Part shown: positions 24,939 through 32,449 of the stretch, one piece after another | How positions within the stretch are numbered: position 1 is the stretch's first letter | Layout of the letters: each line of letters starts with the position of its first letter | Source of the DNA: an uncultured Collinsella sp. | Lineage (GTDB): Bacteria; Actinomycetota; Coriobacteriia; Coriobacteriales; Coriobacteriaceae | Direction: 5' to 3' | Assembly: GCA_934647195.1 (NCBI GenBank) | Contig: CAKUFD010000013.1 | Coordinates: forward strand, 1 to 41,051 | Length of the DNA stretch: 41,051 nt | Made by a program: the position numbers and the translations under genes | The notes under the pieces: generated by a model | The model's database searches: none | The model's input: only the letters and a program-made list of their open reading frames with translations | Told to the model about the DNA's origin: nothing

Positions 24939-25485
24939 CACCCCACTTCTCTCCGTTCCAACCGGGGGCCGCCTCGTCGTATTCCCATTCCGTTGGGTCG
25001 AAGGTATAGGAGCGGCCGGCGTCGTCGACAATGCGATAGGTGGTTTCTTCAGCGTTATCTTGGATTTGCTGATAGGTTTTCGAGAAGACCATGAGGTCTT
25101 CAGTAGGCAGCGCTGCCACGTCGAGGGCGCAGCCTAGTTCATCAAAGCTGCGACAGATTGCCTCTATGATTTCCGAGTCGGGCACCTCGACGGAAAGTTC
25201 GTCTCTTGTTCGGTAGAAAACTTCCTGTAGCCGTGTTAAAACAACCGCCACATCGTTGTTCTCCAGATAAGGAGACGGGGCGATTTCCTGGGCAATGGAC
25301 ACAACGGCGGGAACTCCAAACTCGATTCGCTCGTTTTCGCGAAGACAGCAGTCTCGACGCGCTGCAAGTTCCGCCGCCTCGCATGCCGTGATTGAAATTT
25401 TTGCAGGCGTCAGGTGGCTGTTTATCGCCATATGTATTGATTCGGCAACGGATGAACGTATAGGAATCAGGGGACTTGCATCCAT
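24922..25485 (-). CDS. DUF6323-like protein
   Basis: This encodes 187 residues. The N-terminus reads MDASPLIPIRSSVAES, then AINSHLTPAKISITACEAAEL, RIEFGVPAVVSIAQEIAPSP and a central RLQEVFYRTRDELSVEVPDSEI, with an acidic C-terminus. DUF6323 and DUF6179 genes usually occur together in this order, which supports both calls. ATG 25485 is chosen over 25494 because of the spacing to GAAAGG. It is translationally coupled to DUF6179. Confidence 0.65.
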   Translation of the reverse strand: MDASPLIPIRSSVAESIHMAINSHLTPAKISITACEAAELAARRDCCLRENERIEFGVPAVVSIAQEIAPSPYLENNDVAVVLTRLQEVFYRTRDELSVEVPDSEIIEAICRSFDELGCALDVAALPTEDLMVFSKTYQQIQDNAEETTYRIVDDAGRSYTFDPTEWEYDEAAPGWNGEKWGDDFDE

Positions 25486-25672
25486 TAAAACCATCCTTTC
25501 GGTTGCGGTGGGTAATGCTTAATACCGCAATGCGAAAGGTGATGCAAGACTGCAAATGACGAGGTAGATGTGGTAATGTGACAACGAAATCAAGACGAAT
25601 GTAATAGTGATTCGAAAGTAAATCGTGCTTGCGCGTTTATGACAGACATGATTTTCATAATGACAGATATAG

Positions 25673-25701
25673 TTGACATCTTCTGATGGGTGCAATATAT
25701 T
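25673..25701 (+). promoter_or_regulatory. Promoter of the XRE regulator gene
   Basis: Consensus TTGACA (25673-25678), 17-base spacer, TATATT (25696-25701), 49 bases before the ATG. The region from 25486 to 25672 is AT-rich and probably also holds the promoter of the divergent DUF6323 gene. Confidence 0.75.
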
Positions 25702-25749
25702 TCTGCCATGTTGCAACGGATATCTGTCCACATGTACGAAAGGAGTCCC

Positions 25750-25980
25750 ATGCCAGGTAAGAAAAACCTCCGCATGAAGGCGGCGCGCGCGGCGGCTGGC
25801 CTTTCGCAAGCTGACTTAGCCCAGGCCGTGGGCGTTACGCGCCAGACTATCGGCCTTATCGAGGCGGGCGGCTATAATCCCACGCTCAATTTGTGCGTGG
25901 CAATTTGCAAAGCGCTGCGCGTTACGTTGAACGACCTGTTTTGGGAAGACGAGATCGACGCCGACCCTAGCGCTCTTTAG
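25750..25980 (+). CDS. Small XRE family regulator
   Basis: This encodes 76 residues, almost entirely one helix-turn-helix domain (KAARAAAGLSQADLAQAVGV, TRQTIGLIEAGGYNPTLNL) ending in a LFWEDEI tail. The start at 25750 follows AAAGGAGTCCC; the longer reading upstream crosses the promoter. Nine bases separate it from a membrane-protein gene; such XRE/membrane-protein pairs are common, and the regulator probably controls its own operon. Confidence 0.88.
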   Translation: MPGKKNLRMKAARAAAGLSQADLAQAVGVTRQTIGLIEAGGYNPTLNLCVAICKALRVTLNDLFWEDEIDADPSAL

Positions 25981-25989
25981 GAGTTCACT

Positions 25990-26574
25990 ATGAAATTTGA
26001 AGATCTGAAAATTGTGCAAAAGTGGCGTGAGTACGCAGGCCCCAAGGATGAGCGCCTGGAGGCGGAAAACGCAAAGATCTATAAGATCGGCTTCGTGCTG
26101 CTTTCATTTGGCATGCTGGCAATTCTGTTCTACCAGTTTATTGCTCGACAGGTCGCGTGGGTTCACAGCGATGCCAGCGAAATGCCGCATCTCTTTGCAA
26201 CGCCGTTTGAGGCCGCCATGTATGCACGGCTCGTTATCGTGATGTTTATTTGCGTGGTTCTGCAAACGCGAAAGGGATATGTCGATACCAACCGTTTTGG
26301 ACAGACCGAGCATCTTCCCGCCGGCTACTTTTTGCTTGTCAGTGGTCTTAGCGGCGCTGCGTTTGCGCTTGTCATCGCCGCGATGCGCTGTATCGCCGAG
26401 GTACAGATCGTTCCGTCCGAAAACGTCTTTTGGGCAGCGAACTTGGCAGCGGGCGTGGCCTGCGGTGCGACGATTTTCGTGGCCACGTTTGCTCTCCTGT
26501 GTGCAACGTACTTCTCGGCGAAAAGACGTCGTGCCAAGATCGAGGCAGAACTCGACTCAGCTGGCGACATCTAA
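25990..26574 (+). CDS. Four-helix membrane protein, DUF6773-like
   Basis: This encodes 194 residues. A polar N-terminus (WREYAGPKDERLEAENAKIY) is followed by four hydrophobic helices (about 31-50, 75-92, 110-130, 145-170) and a basic C-terminal tail (SAKRRRAKIEAEL). It is the second gene of an operon with the XRE regulator, and AGGAGTTCACT precedes the ATG. The family name is tentative; no catalytic motif is visible. Confidence 0.65.
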   Translation: MKFEDLKIVQKWREYAGPKDERLEAENAKIYKIGFVLLSFGMLAILFYQFIARQVAWVHSDASEMPHLFATPFEAAMYARLVIVMFICVVLQTRKGYVDTNRFGQTEHLPAGYFLLVSGLSGAAFALVIAAMRCIAEVQIVPSENVFWAANLAAGVACGATIFVATFALLCATYFSAKRRRAKIEAELDSAGDI

Positions 26575-26582
26575 TACGCAAT

Positions 26583-26616
26583 GGGCTGGCCCTGGGTTAC
26601 CGGGACCAGCCCTTTT
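26583..26616 (+). terminator. Intrinsic terminator after the XRE operon
   Basis: GGGCTGG (26583-26589) pairs with CCAGCCC (26606-26612), extended by CCC/GGG inside, and is followed by TTTT. It resembles the second hairpin at 24248-24274. Confidence 0.8.
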
Positions 26617-26695
26617 GGTGTTCGATGAGCGAGCTCGGAGCCTCTCGCAATGGCGGATATGCTGCACGTTCGCACGCCGCTGAGGGCACGTGGCG

Positions 26696-28360
26696 TTAGC
26701 CTCTCGCGATATGCTGCGGATACCACTTTTGGAACCACGCGGTGAAGACGCCCATCAGCGCGGGGAGGGCAGAATTGATTGCGCCGACATAACTTGCCAC
26801 ATCCGTTTGCATGATGAAGTATGTCCATAGGGGTGTGATCAAGTAGAGGATTCCCCATGCGGCGGTAAGGATGCGATTCGTCCTCATGAAGATCGGGTTG
26901 CGCAGTGCCGCGTCCCCGTTATAGCTGTTCTTGGAGTAATGCGCGGTCAGCGGCACCTTTGTGAAGCAGGAAACGGTCCAGATCAGCCCGAACAGAAAGT
27001 ACGACGCGGGGATCACGAGGATGGGGGAGGCTCCTGTCAGCAATGCGATAGAGCATGCGCCAACGCCCAAGGCCGAGATTTGGTCGTATAGGGTTGCTTT
27101 CGTCTGCCGCATCAAGACGGGCAGCAGTACGCATACGGCCACGCTTGCAAGGCTGCCCCAATAGCTGTCGATAGACGCGGCAACCCAGAACACGATCCAG
27201 GGGATTAAGAGCAGCAGCATGTTGGTCGTCGGCTCGTCTGGGTTCTTGGCGGCGCCCGCTTCGTTGGCGTTTGCATCCGCGCTGTCGCCGCTCGCGTTGG
27301 CACTTGCGGCACCAAAATACTCGTCCCAGTGCATCATCAGGTAGAAGTCTCCTTCGACCGAGTACAGGTGCTTCATGAGGGCTTCGTCACCGGCGATCTC
27401 GCCGCTGGCAATCGAGCGCCAAACGCTTAGGGGCGTGTTGATCCGCGTGGTGTAGCCTGCGGCGGCGCCCCCGGCAGGCTCTTCTTCAACGCGGCTTCCG
27501 TCTGCCCCGAGGACGATACGGTACGTCTTGCCGATGTCGGTGTAGTTCATGTCGAGCGCGATGTCCCGCCCCGGCCAGGCTTGCTTGCGGTAGAGGGCTG
27601 CCATTTGACGGGTGAACACCAGGCCGGGTTCTTCCTTTTCTCCGGACTCGTTCACGCCCCAGCTCGCGTCTGCCATCGCCTCGAAGACGTCGCGCGGGTA
27701 GAGGTCCTGCTCAAGCTTGGCGCGGGTTTCTCCGGTGATGCCTTCGCCCGCGAACTCCTCGCCAGCTTTTTCGACCTGCGAAAGGTACTCGCCCGTGCGT
27801 TCTGCCAGCTCCTTCACGCGGAAGAGCTCGCCCTGTCCGCAAAAGAGTGCGGTGTAGCCGTCCTTGCCGCAAAGCCGGTCGAACAGATCGGTCACGCCGC
27901 TGTAGTTGCCCTTTGCGGTATAGAATCCGCAGGTCGAAATCACGACCGTCCGCTTGCCGCTCATGTCGTAGCGCGATGGGTGTCCGCCGCTTTGCGTCTC
28001 GGCGCTCATGAAGGGAAGCGACATGGGGAGCTGCCGGTCGATCAGATTCTTGAGAGGGCCCGGCAGCCCGAAGTAGTACAGGGGGAAGCTCCAGATAATG
28101 ACATCGGCCCACAGGATCTTCTCGATGATCGCCTGCATGTCATCATGGATGCAACATGTTCCCGGCGTTTTGCTCCAGCAGGAAAAGCAGCCCAGGCAAG
28201 GTTTGATGTCGAGTTTGGCGACATTCAGGGTTTCGACTGCCGGCGTCTGATTGCCGAAGCGCTCCTCACCGGCGGCGATTCCTTGTAAAAAAGCGCCGGT
28301 CAGGCGCCAGGTGTTGCTTCGCTCGCCTTTGGGACTTCCGTTGATGGCCAGGATGTTCAT
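26696..28360 (-). CDS. Flavodoxin-SCP2-membrane fusion protein
   Basis: This encodes 554 residues with three parts. Residues 1-~200 are an NADPH-FMN-reductase/flavodoxin_2 domain (ILAINGSPKGERSNT, CLGCFSCW with later cysteines, SFPLYYFGLPGPLKNLIDR). Residues ~255-350 look like an SCP2 sterol-carrier domain (TYRIVLGADGSRVEEEP, TPLSVWRSIASGEIAGDEAL, MHWDEYF). After an alanine-rich acidic linker (~350-370) come five or six membrane helices to the end (NMLLLLIPWIVFWVAA, then LALMGVF-like segments). It suggests a membrane-held redox enzyme acting on a hydrophobic substrate. The start overlaps the PadR stop by 4 bases (ATGA), so both are one operon under PadR. Confidence 0.75.
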   Translation of the reverse strand: MNILAINGSPKGERSNTWRLTGAFLQGIAAGEERFGNQTPAVETLNVAKLDIKPCLGCFSCWSKTPGTCCIHDDMQAIIEKILWADVIIWSFPLYYFGLPGPLKNLIDRQLPMSLPFMSAETQSGGHPSRYDMSGKRTVVISTCGFYTAKGNYSGVTDLFDRLCGKDGYTALFCGQGELFRVKELAERTGEYLSQVEKAGEEFAGEGITGETRAKLEQDLYPRDVFEAMADASWGVNESGEKEEPGLVFTRQMAALYRKQAWPGRDIALDMNYTDIGKTYRIVLGADGSRVEEEPAGGAAAGYTTRINTPLSVWRSIASGEIAGDEALMKHLYSVEGDFYLMMHWDEYFGAASANASGDSADANANEAGAAKNPDEPTTNMLLLLIPWIVFWVAASIDSYWGSLASVAVCVLLPVLMRQTKATLYDQISALGVGACSIALLTGASPILVIPASYFLFGLIWTVSCFTKVPLTAHYSKNSYNGDAALRNPIFMRTNRILTAAWGILYLITPLWTYFIMQTDVASYVGAINSALPALMGVFTAWFQKWYPQHIARG

Positions 28361-28899
28361 CGTTCGCTCCTCAGTTTTGCGGCACAGTGCTCGGCCCAGT
28401 CGATGTGCATCTGCAGGCTTCTTCTGCCAAAGTCGGCGGTCATCTTCCAGTACGGGCTTTGGTCTTGCAGGCCCAGTTCGCCCTCAAAGTAGTCGACGCT
28501 TTGGTCGACGTCGGAAAAGGCGGCGAGCTGCTGCCGGCACGCGTTCGCGATGTCTTCGAAGTAGGCGATGTTTTCTTCCTTGCTGCGGTTGCCTAGGAAG
28601 AAGACCTGCATCAGCAGAGGCACGCGGGTATCTCCGACGGGGTTTTGCGCGGAAAGCCAGCTCAGAAGTTCGGCACGCCCGTCATCTGTAATGGAGCAGA
28701 CGTTTTTGTTGGGCTTCTCACTTTGTTCGACCGTGGTGATCGTTATCCAGCCGTTTTTCTCCAGGGTGCGCAGCTCGCGGTAAATCTGGCTGCTTTGTGC
28801 CTGCCAGAAGAAATTCAGGGACTTGTTGAAGATCTCTCGGATTTCGTAGCCGGTCATGTCGCCGTAATTGAGAAGGCCGAGTATCCCGTGTCTTAGCAT
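28357..28899 (-). CDS. PadR family transcriptional regulator
   Basis: This encodes 180 residues. The N-terminal winged helix is typical of PadR (LRHGILGLLNYGDMTGYEI, SSQIYRELRTLEKNGWI), and the C-terminus is the helical dimer domain (Vir_act_alpha_C type). The start at 28899 is set by GGAGGGGCG just upstream. It is the first gene of a two-gene operon with the flavodoxin fusion; PadR proteins usually repress an adjacent operon in response to small aromatic or toxic compounds. Confidence 0.88.
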   Translation of the reverse strand: MLRHGILGLLNYGDMTGYEIREIFNKSLNFFWQAQSSQIYRELRTLEKNGWITITTVEQSEKPNKNVCSITDDGRAELLSWLSAQNPVGDTRVPLLMQVFFLGNRSKEENIAYFEDIANACRQQLAAFSDVDQSVDYFEGELGLQDQSPYWKMTADFGRRSLQMHIDWAEHCAAKLRSER

Positions 28900-29029
28900 C
28901 GCCCCTCCGTGTCTCGTGATGATATTCCACTTGTGCACTATGATTATAGGTTATAGAGGGATGTTGTTGGGGAGCGAGACGTAATTGTTCGGTTAAGGTG
29001 GCGCCGGGCACGCGGGCGGATTTGAAATG

Positions 29030-29228
29030 TGAAACGTGTGGCGGTAAATCGCTCATTTCTTCGTTGGCGTCTGCCTTGTACCGGGTTTTGGACCCTAAAC
29101 GAGTGGCGGTAAATCGTTCATTTCGAAATGAGTGGCGGAGAAACGTGCATTATCCAGCCGATTTCGTCCCGGGGACGTTTCAAAAACCGCCACACGTTGA
29201 GAAATGTTTGAAAAACCGCCACTCATTC
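29030..29228. repeat. Palindromic GAGTGGCGG intergenic repeat, copy A
   Basis: Three direct GTGGCGG(T/A) modules (about 29035, 29101, 29130) are followed by two inverted AAAAACCGCCAC modules (about 29184 and 29214), so the whole can fold into large alternative hairpins. It shares long blocks with copy B, such as CCAGCCGATTTCGTCCC and GTAAATCGYTCATTTCGAAA. It lies between the divergent PadR and beta-helix genes. Bases 29229-29567 hold no supported gene. Confidence 0.75.
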
Positions 29229-29567
29229 AAGGCGGGTGGTGAGGATGATGCGGCAAGCTTTCGAGGAGATGCCGGAATACCTTCACCTTGCGACTCACTT
29301 GGGGTGGCAGACCCGTTATCAGCGACAAGGCTGTCTTACGACCGTTTTCAAGCAAGATTAATGCCTCTTCGAGTTTCGATTTTTGGATGATAGAATAGCC
29401 GGACGATAATTTGACTTCGGCAACGTTTTTGGTGGCGTCTGGTACCCTTCGCACCTCGTCGTTTATCAATCATGGCGCAGGGGATGGGGGTATTGTCACC
29501 ATCGGGTTGGATATAGCCAGGGCTGCAAGCTCAGCCGATCTGCGATTATGTTTGAAAGTGGGTACTG

Positions 29568-31529
29568 TTGAAGATATTCGGCAAGTCTTTTGTCCTTGCA
29601 GTGCTGCTCGTTGCCTGTACGGCGGCGATTCCTTCGGTGGCATCTGCGGAACCCGTCGTCATCAAGGTGGGAAGCGGGTCGGAGTTTGCCTCCGCCGTCG
29701 CCCGGGCCAACGCGGCGGATGGTGGCGACTATGTTGTCAAGCTGACCGATGACATCGAAACGGATGGCGTCTCTTTCGGGCCCGACTGCTCCGTCACCAT
29801 CCTTGGCGCCGGTCACACCATCACCTTTGGCCAAGGCGCATCACTCTCTGTTAACGATGGGGCACATCTGAGCCTTGGGTCCGAAGATGGCAGCGATACC
29901 TTGTTTTTGAGCGGCGGGAACAAGGCGTGTAACGATTTGCCCGGTCTGCTGTATATCCAAGGCGACTGCGACATGTACCCGGGCGTGACGATTGCCGACC
30001 GCGAGGGAAACAGCTACTTCGGCGGTGGTGTTACCGTGCAGGGCGGCACGTTTCGCATGCACGGCGGGACAATCAAGAACTGTGGCATCAACGGCGGGTC
30101 TGTTTGCTATGGCGGCGGTGTTGCGGTGATTTACGGCGGATCATTCGTCATGGATGCCGGCACCATTACGGGCTGCTATGTGAAGTCTAGCTGGAAGGCG
30201 GACTGGGACGATCGCGTGGTTACTGCTATGGGTGGCGGCGTGTTTGTGTCGGGCGGCTCCTCCTTTGTCATGAACGGCGGGACTATTGCTGATAACGCGG
30301 CTGGCGATATGGGCGGCGGTGTTGCGGTTGTCTCGTCTATTGATGAGGTCTCCGAGGGGCTCGGTACGCTTAAGAGTTCGGTTGACATTCTTGGCGGAAC
30401 GATTAGCGGCAACGAGGCCCACGACGGCGCAGGCGTCTTTGCTTCTGCCTACTTCTATGCCTTCGCATCTGGGCTGTGCGCTCCCACTCCGAGTGTGGGC
30501 GTACAAGATGCGCCGGGCTTACGCATCGATGGCGCCAAGATTGTCGGTAACAAGGCCAACGAACAGGACGGTCGCGGCGGCGGCTTGTTCGCGGTGATGC
30601 TCAAGTCTCCCGCAGGCGTCGAGATCAGTGGCACCGAGATTAGCGACAACGCCGCTTCTGTGGGTGCTGGCGTTATGTCGTACGGGTACTACACCGCCAT
30701 GAGTATTAAGGGGAGCACGATTACCGGCAACGAGGCGGCCCGTTACGGCGGCGGACTCGCTGCGGATTCGAACACCAGGGAATTCGCCGGCACGGTTGTG
30801 AGCGACACAAAGCTGTGCAACAACACCGCCGGCATTGCTGCTTCCGATGTTTATCTGAACAATGCCATTGCGTCGCTGCCCTCTGGCAGGAGCATGGCCG
30901 AGCGCTACCTTGGCAAGCCGGATGATGCGACTGGCCAGATGATTGATGGCTGGTATCTTGACGGCGAGTCGGCTCGCTATGCTGCTCAGACAAAGGATGA
31001 ACGCTGCGAGTATCGTGACTATGCCGACATCGGCTCTGGATCTAAGGTCTTTCTGATCGCGGCGACCAGTCGTTCTCTTTCGGAGTTCCACGCTAAGTAT
31101 GAGTTTCGCAGCGCCACTCCAGATGCCGCGCTTCCAGATGAGGTGCTGGAGCTTTTGCCCAAAGATACGAGCGTTTATGCAGCGGGTGCCGTGCTAAGCG
31201 CCATCGCGCCGGCTCGTCGCGTGGTGGAGGTTCCGGGCGGCACATGGACGTTTAAGGGCTATGACAGGGAGTCTGCAGTGGCGGACGCAACTGCGGCGGA
31301 TTCTGAGGGCAGCGTGATTTTTGTCGGGTCTTGGGAGTTTGCGAAGAAGGGTGGCGCTTCTTCCGATTCGGGGTCCAGCTCGGAAGACGGTGCGGGAGGA
31401 AGCGCTGCGAGAGACGCTCCCTTGTCCGGGTTGCCGCGGACGGGAGATGCCATAGGCGCGGCGTCTTGCCTCGTGTTTATCGCATCCGCGATAGCGTTGC
31501 TTTTCGCCCGTCGTCTGCTCCGTCGATAG
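29568..31529 (+). CDS. Beta-helix surface protein with SHIRT-like domain and LPRTG anchor
   Basis: This encodes 653 residues from TTG 29568, with GAAAGTGGG upstream. The signal peptide is FVLAVLLVACTAAIPSVASA. Residues ~35-430 are a right-handed parallel beta-helix built of repeats such as GGGVTVQGGTFRMHGGTIK and GGGVFVSGGSSFVMNGGTI. Around residues 515-600 lies a SHIRT-like domain (FHAKYEFRSATPDAALPDEV, GTWTFKGYD, VIFVGSWEF). A serine-rich linker, LPRTG, a membrane helix and an ARRLLRR tail complete a housekeeping-sortase signal. A cell-wall-bound adhesin or glycan-binding protein is likely. It is monocistronic with a terminator. Confidence 0.85.
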   Translation: MKIFGKSFVLAVLLVACTAAIPSVASAEPVVIKVGSGSEFASAVARANAADGGDYVVKLTDDIETDGVSFGPDCSVTILGAGHTITFGQGASLSVNDGAHLSLGSEDGSDTLFLSGGNKACNDLPGLLYIQGDCDMYPGVTIADREGNSYFGGGVTVQGGTFRMHGGTIKNCGINGGSVCYGGGVAVIYGGSFVMDAGTITGCYVKSSWKADWDDRVVTAMGGGVFVSGGSSFVMNGGTIADNAAGDMGGGVAVVSSIDEVSEGLGTLKSSVDILGGTISGNEAHDGAGVFASAYFYAFASGLCAPTPSVGVQDAPGLRIDGAKIVGNKANEQDGRGGGLFAVMLKSPAGVEISGTEISDNAASVGAGVMSYGYYTAMSIKGSTITGNEAARYGGGLAADSNTREFAGTVVSDTKLCNNTAGIAASDVYLNNAIASLPSGRSMAERYLGKPDDATGQMIDGWYLDGESARYAAQTKDERCEYRDYADIGSGSKVFLIAATSRSLSEFHAKYEFRSATPDAALPDEVLELLPKDTSVYAAGAVLSAIAPARRVVEVPGGTWTFKGYDRESAVADATAADSEGSVIFVGSWEFAKKGGASSDSGSSSEDGAGGSAARDAPLSGLPRTGDAIGAASCLVFIASAIALLFARRLLRR

Positions 31530-31582
31530 GGGTCGGTTCCGTCGGCCTCTGCTTGAGGACGCATTGCTGTTTTCGGGATTCA

Positions 31583-31620
31583 AAAGCGTGCGGTCACCCG
31601 GAAGGGCAACCGCACGCTTT
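31583..31620 (+). terminator. Intrinsic terminator after the beta-helix gene
   Basis: A perfect 12-bp stem AAAGCGTGCGGT/ACCGCACGCTTT (31583-31594 with 31609-31620), whose last bases are TTT. It lies between this gene and the convergent SWIM gene and may serve both. Confidence 0.75.
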
Positions 31621-31756
31621 GCTTACTACACTGTATTTGCCGCGGGGAGTGACGCTGTTGGGCATCTGCCGCGGCAGCTTCGCGCTACACGCGCAGACCA
31701 CTCTAGCACGTCTGTGTCGCGTGCCAACAGAATCAACACGCGGGTACGCGACGGTA

Positions 31757-32212
31757 TTACCAACGGCTGTATTGGTCGCGCGAGTCCAATTCTTCGAGCG
31801 CGTTGATAAGCTCCTGTTGGAGCTGCGCTTTCGTTAGCTTCGAAACGTACGACACAATCTCGCGATGCCGTTCTTCCGCCTCGCGTTTCAAAGCTGCGTT
31901 GTAGAGATGCTCTTCCAGTTCGACCTCTCGAAGAAAGTCTGCCTCGGCATTGGGGACGGCTTTGAAGAAAAGCGCGACCTTGTGCTTGCAGACGACCATT
32001 CTGCCCTTTGCGTGCGGGCAGTCGCAGGTGGAATTGCGTGGGTGGTCCAAGGACAGCCTGACGTGGTACGGCTGCTCGGCCGACCCCTGCACGGTTCCTT
32101 CAACCCAGTTTTCCTCGGCTTTTTCGCAGGTGAGGACCTTGCCGGCGCGGTAGATGTCCAGCCCGCGCCAGGCTGATTTTGCGCTCGCGAGATTGATTAC
32201 CGGGTGATACAT
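31757..32212 (-). CDS. SWIM zinc-finger protein
   Basis: This encodes 151 residues. CDCPHAKGRMVVCKHKVALF is the SWIM signature CxCx(n)CxH, which binds one zinc and is found in proteins contacting DNA or other proteins. The preceding segment (GKVLTCEKAEENWVEGTVQG, YHVRLSLD) is the usual beta lead-in. The C-terminal half is a charged helix (REVELEEHLYNAALKREAEE). GGGAGA lies before ATG 32212. SWIM proteins in bacteria are often encoded beside ATPases or ligases; here no such partner is next to it. Confidence 0.85.
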   Translation of the reverse strand: MYHPVINLASAKSAWRGLDIYRAGKVLTCEKAEENWVEGTVQGSAEQPYHVRLSLDHPRNSTCDCPHAKGRMVVCKHKVALFFKAVPNAEADFLREVELEEHLYNAALKREAEERHREIVSYVSKLTKAQLQQELINALEELDSRDQYSRW

Positions 32213-32339
32213 GCTTGTCTCCCTTTGCCATTTCGAGCTTCTTGCCGTGCTGCCGTGAATAGGCGGTATGGTGCTGTTTGGCTCGAAGTTGCCGCTTACT
32301 GTCGGTGGGCGGCGTTTTTGTTTAGATGTCCAGTGCCTT

Positions 32340-32433
32340 AAGGTAGTATATGGATATTAGCTGCGATCCGGATGGATCGGGCCCGTAAGGGGCCAACCAT
32401 TTGAGGCGCCCCGCGTAAGTGGGGCGCCGTTTT
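32340..32433 (+). promoter_or_regulatory. Structured leader with intrinsic terminator before the ATP-grasp-like gene
   Basis: A TAGTATATGG motif (about 32344) could be a -10 region. Then follow GATCC/GGATC (32365-32378), GGCCC/GGGCC (32380-32394) and a strong terminator GGCGCCCC/GGGGCGCC (32405-32428) with GTTTT. The terminator ends 16 bases before the gene start, leaving no room for another promoter, so expression must depend on read-through: an attenuator or riboswitch is suggested. A separate small RNA is the alternative. Confidence 0.55.
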
Positions 32434-32449
32434 ATTGAAAAGGGACATG

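Noticed and set aside
29030..29228. CRISPR-like array
   Set aside because: The GAGTGGCGG modules are short, unevenly spaced and occur in both orientations; there is no constant repeat-spacer pattern and no cas gene.
29227..29469. 80-codon minus-strand frame (MINDEVRRVPDATKN start)
   Set aside because: The middle reads like real protein (a helix followed by an RKTALSLITGLPP stretch) but there is no ribosome binding site or family match, and it ends in the repeat; at most a relic.
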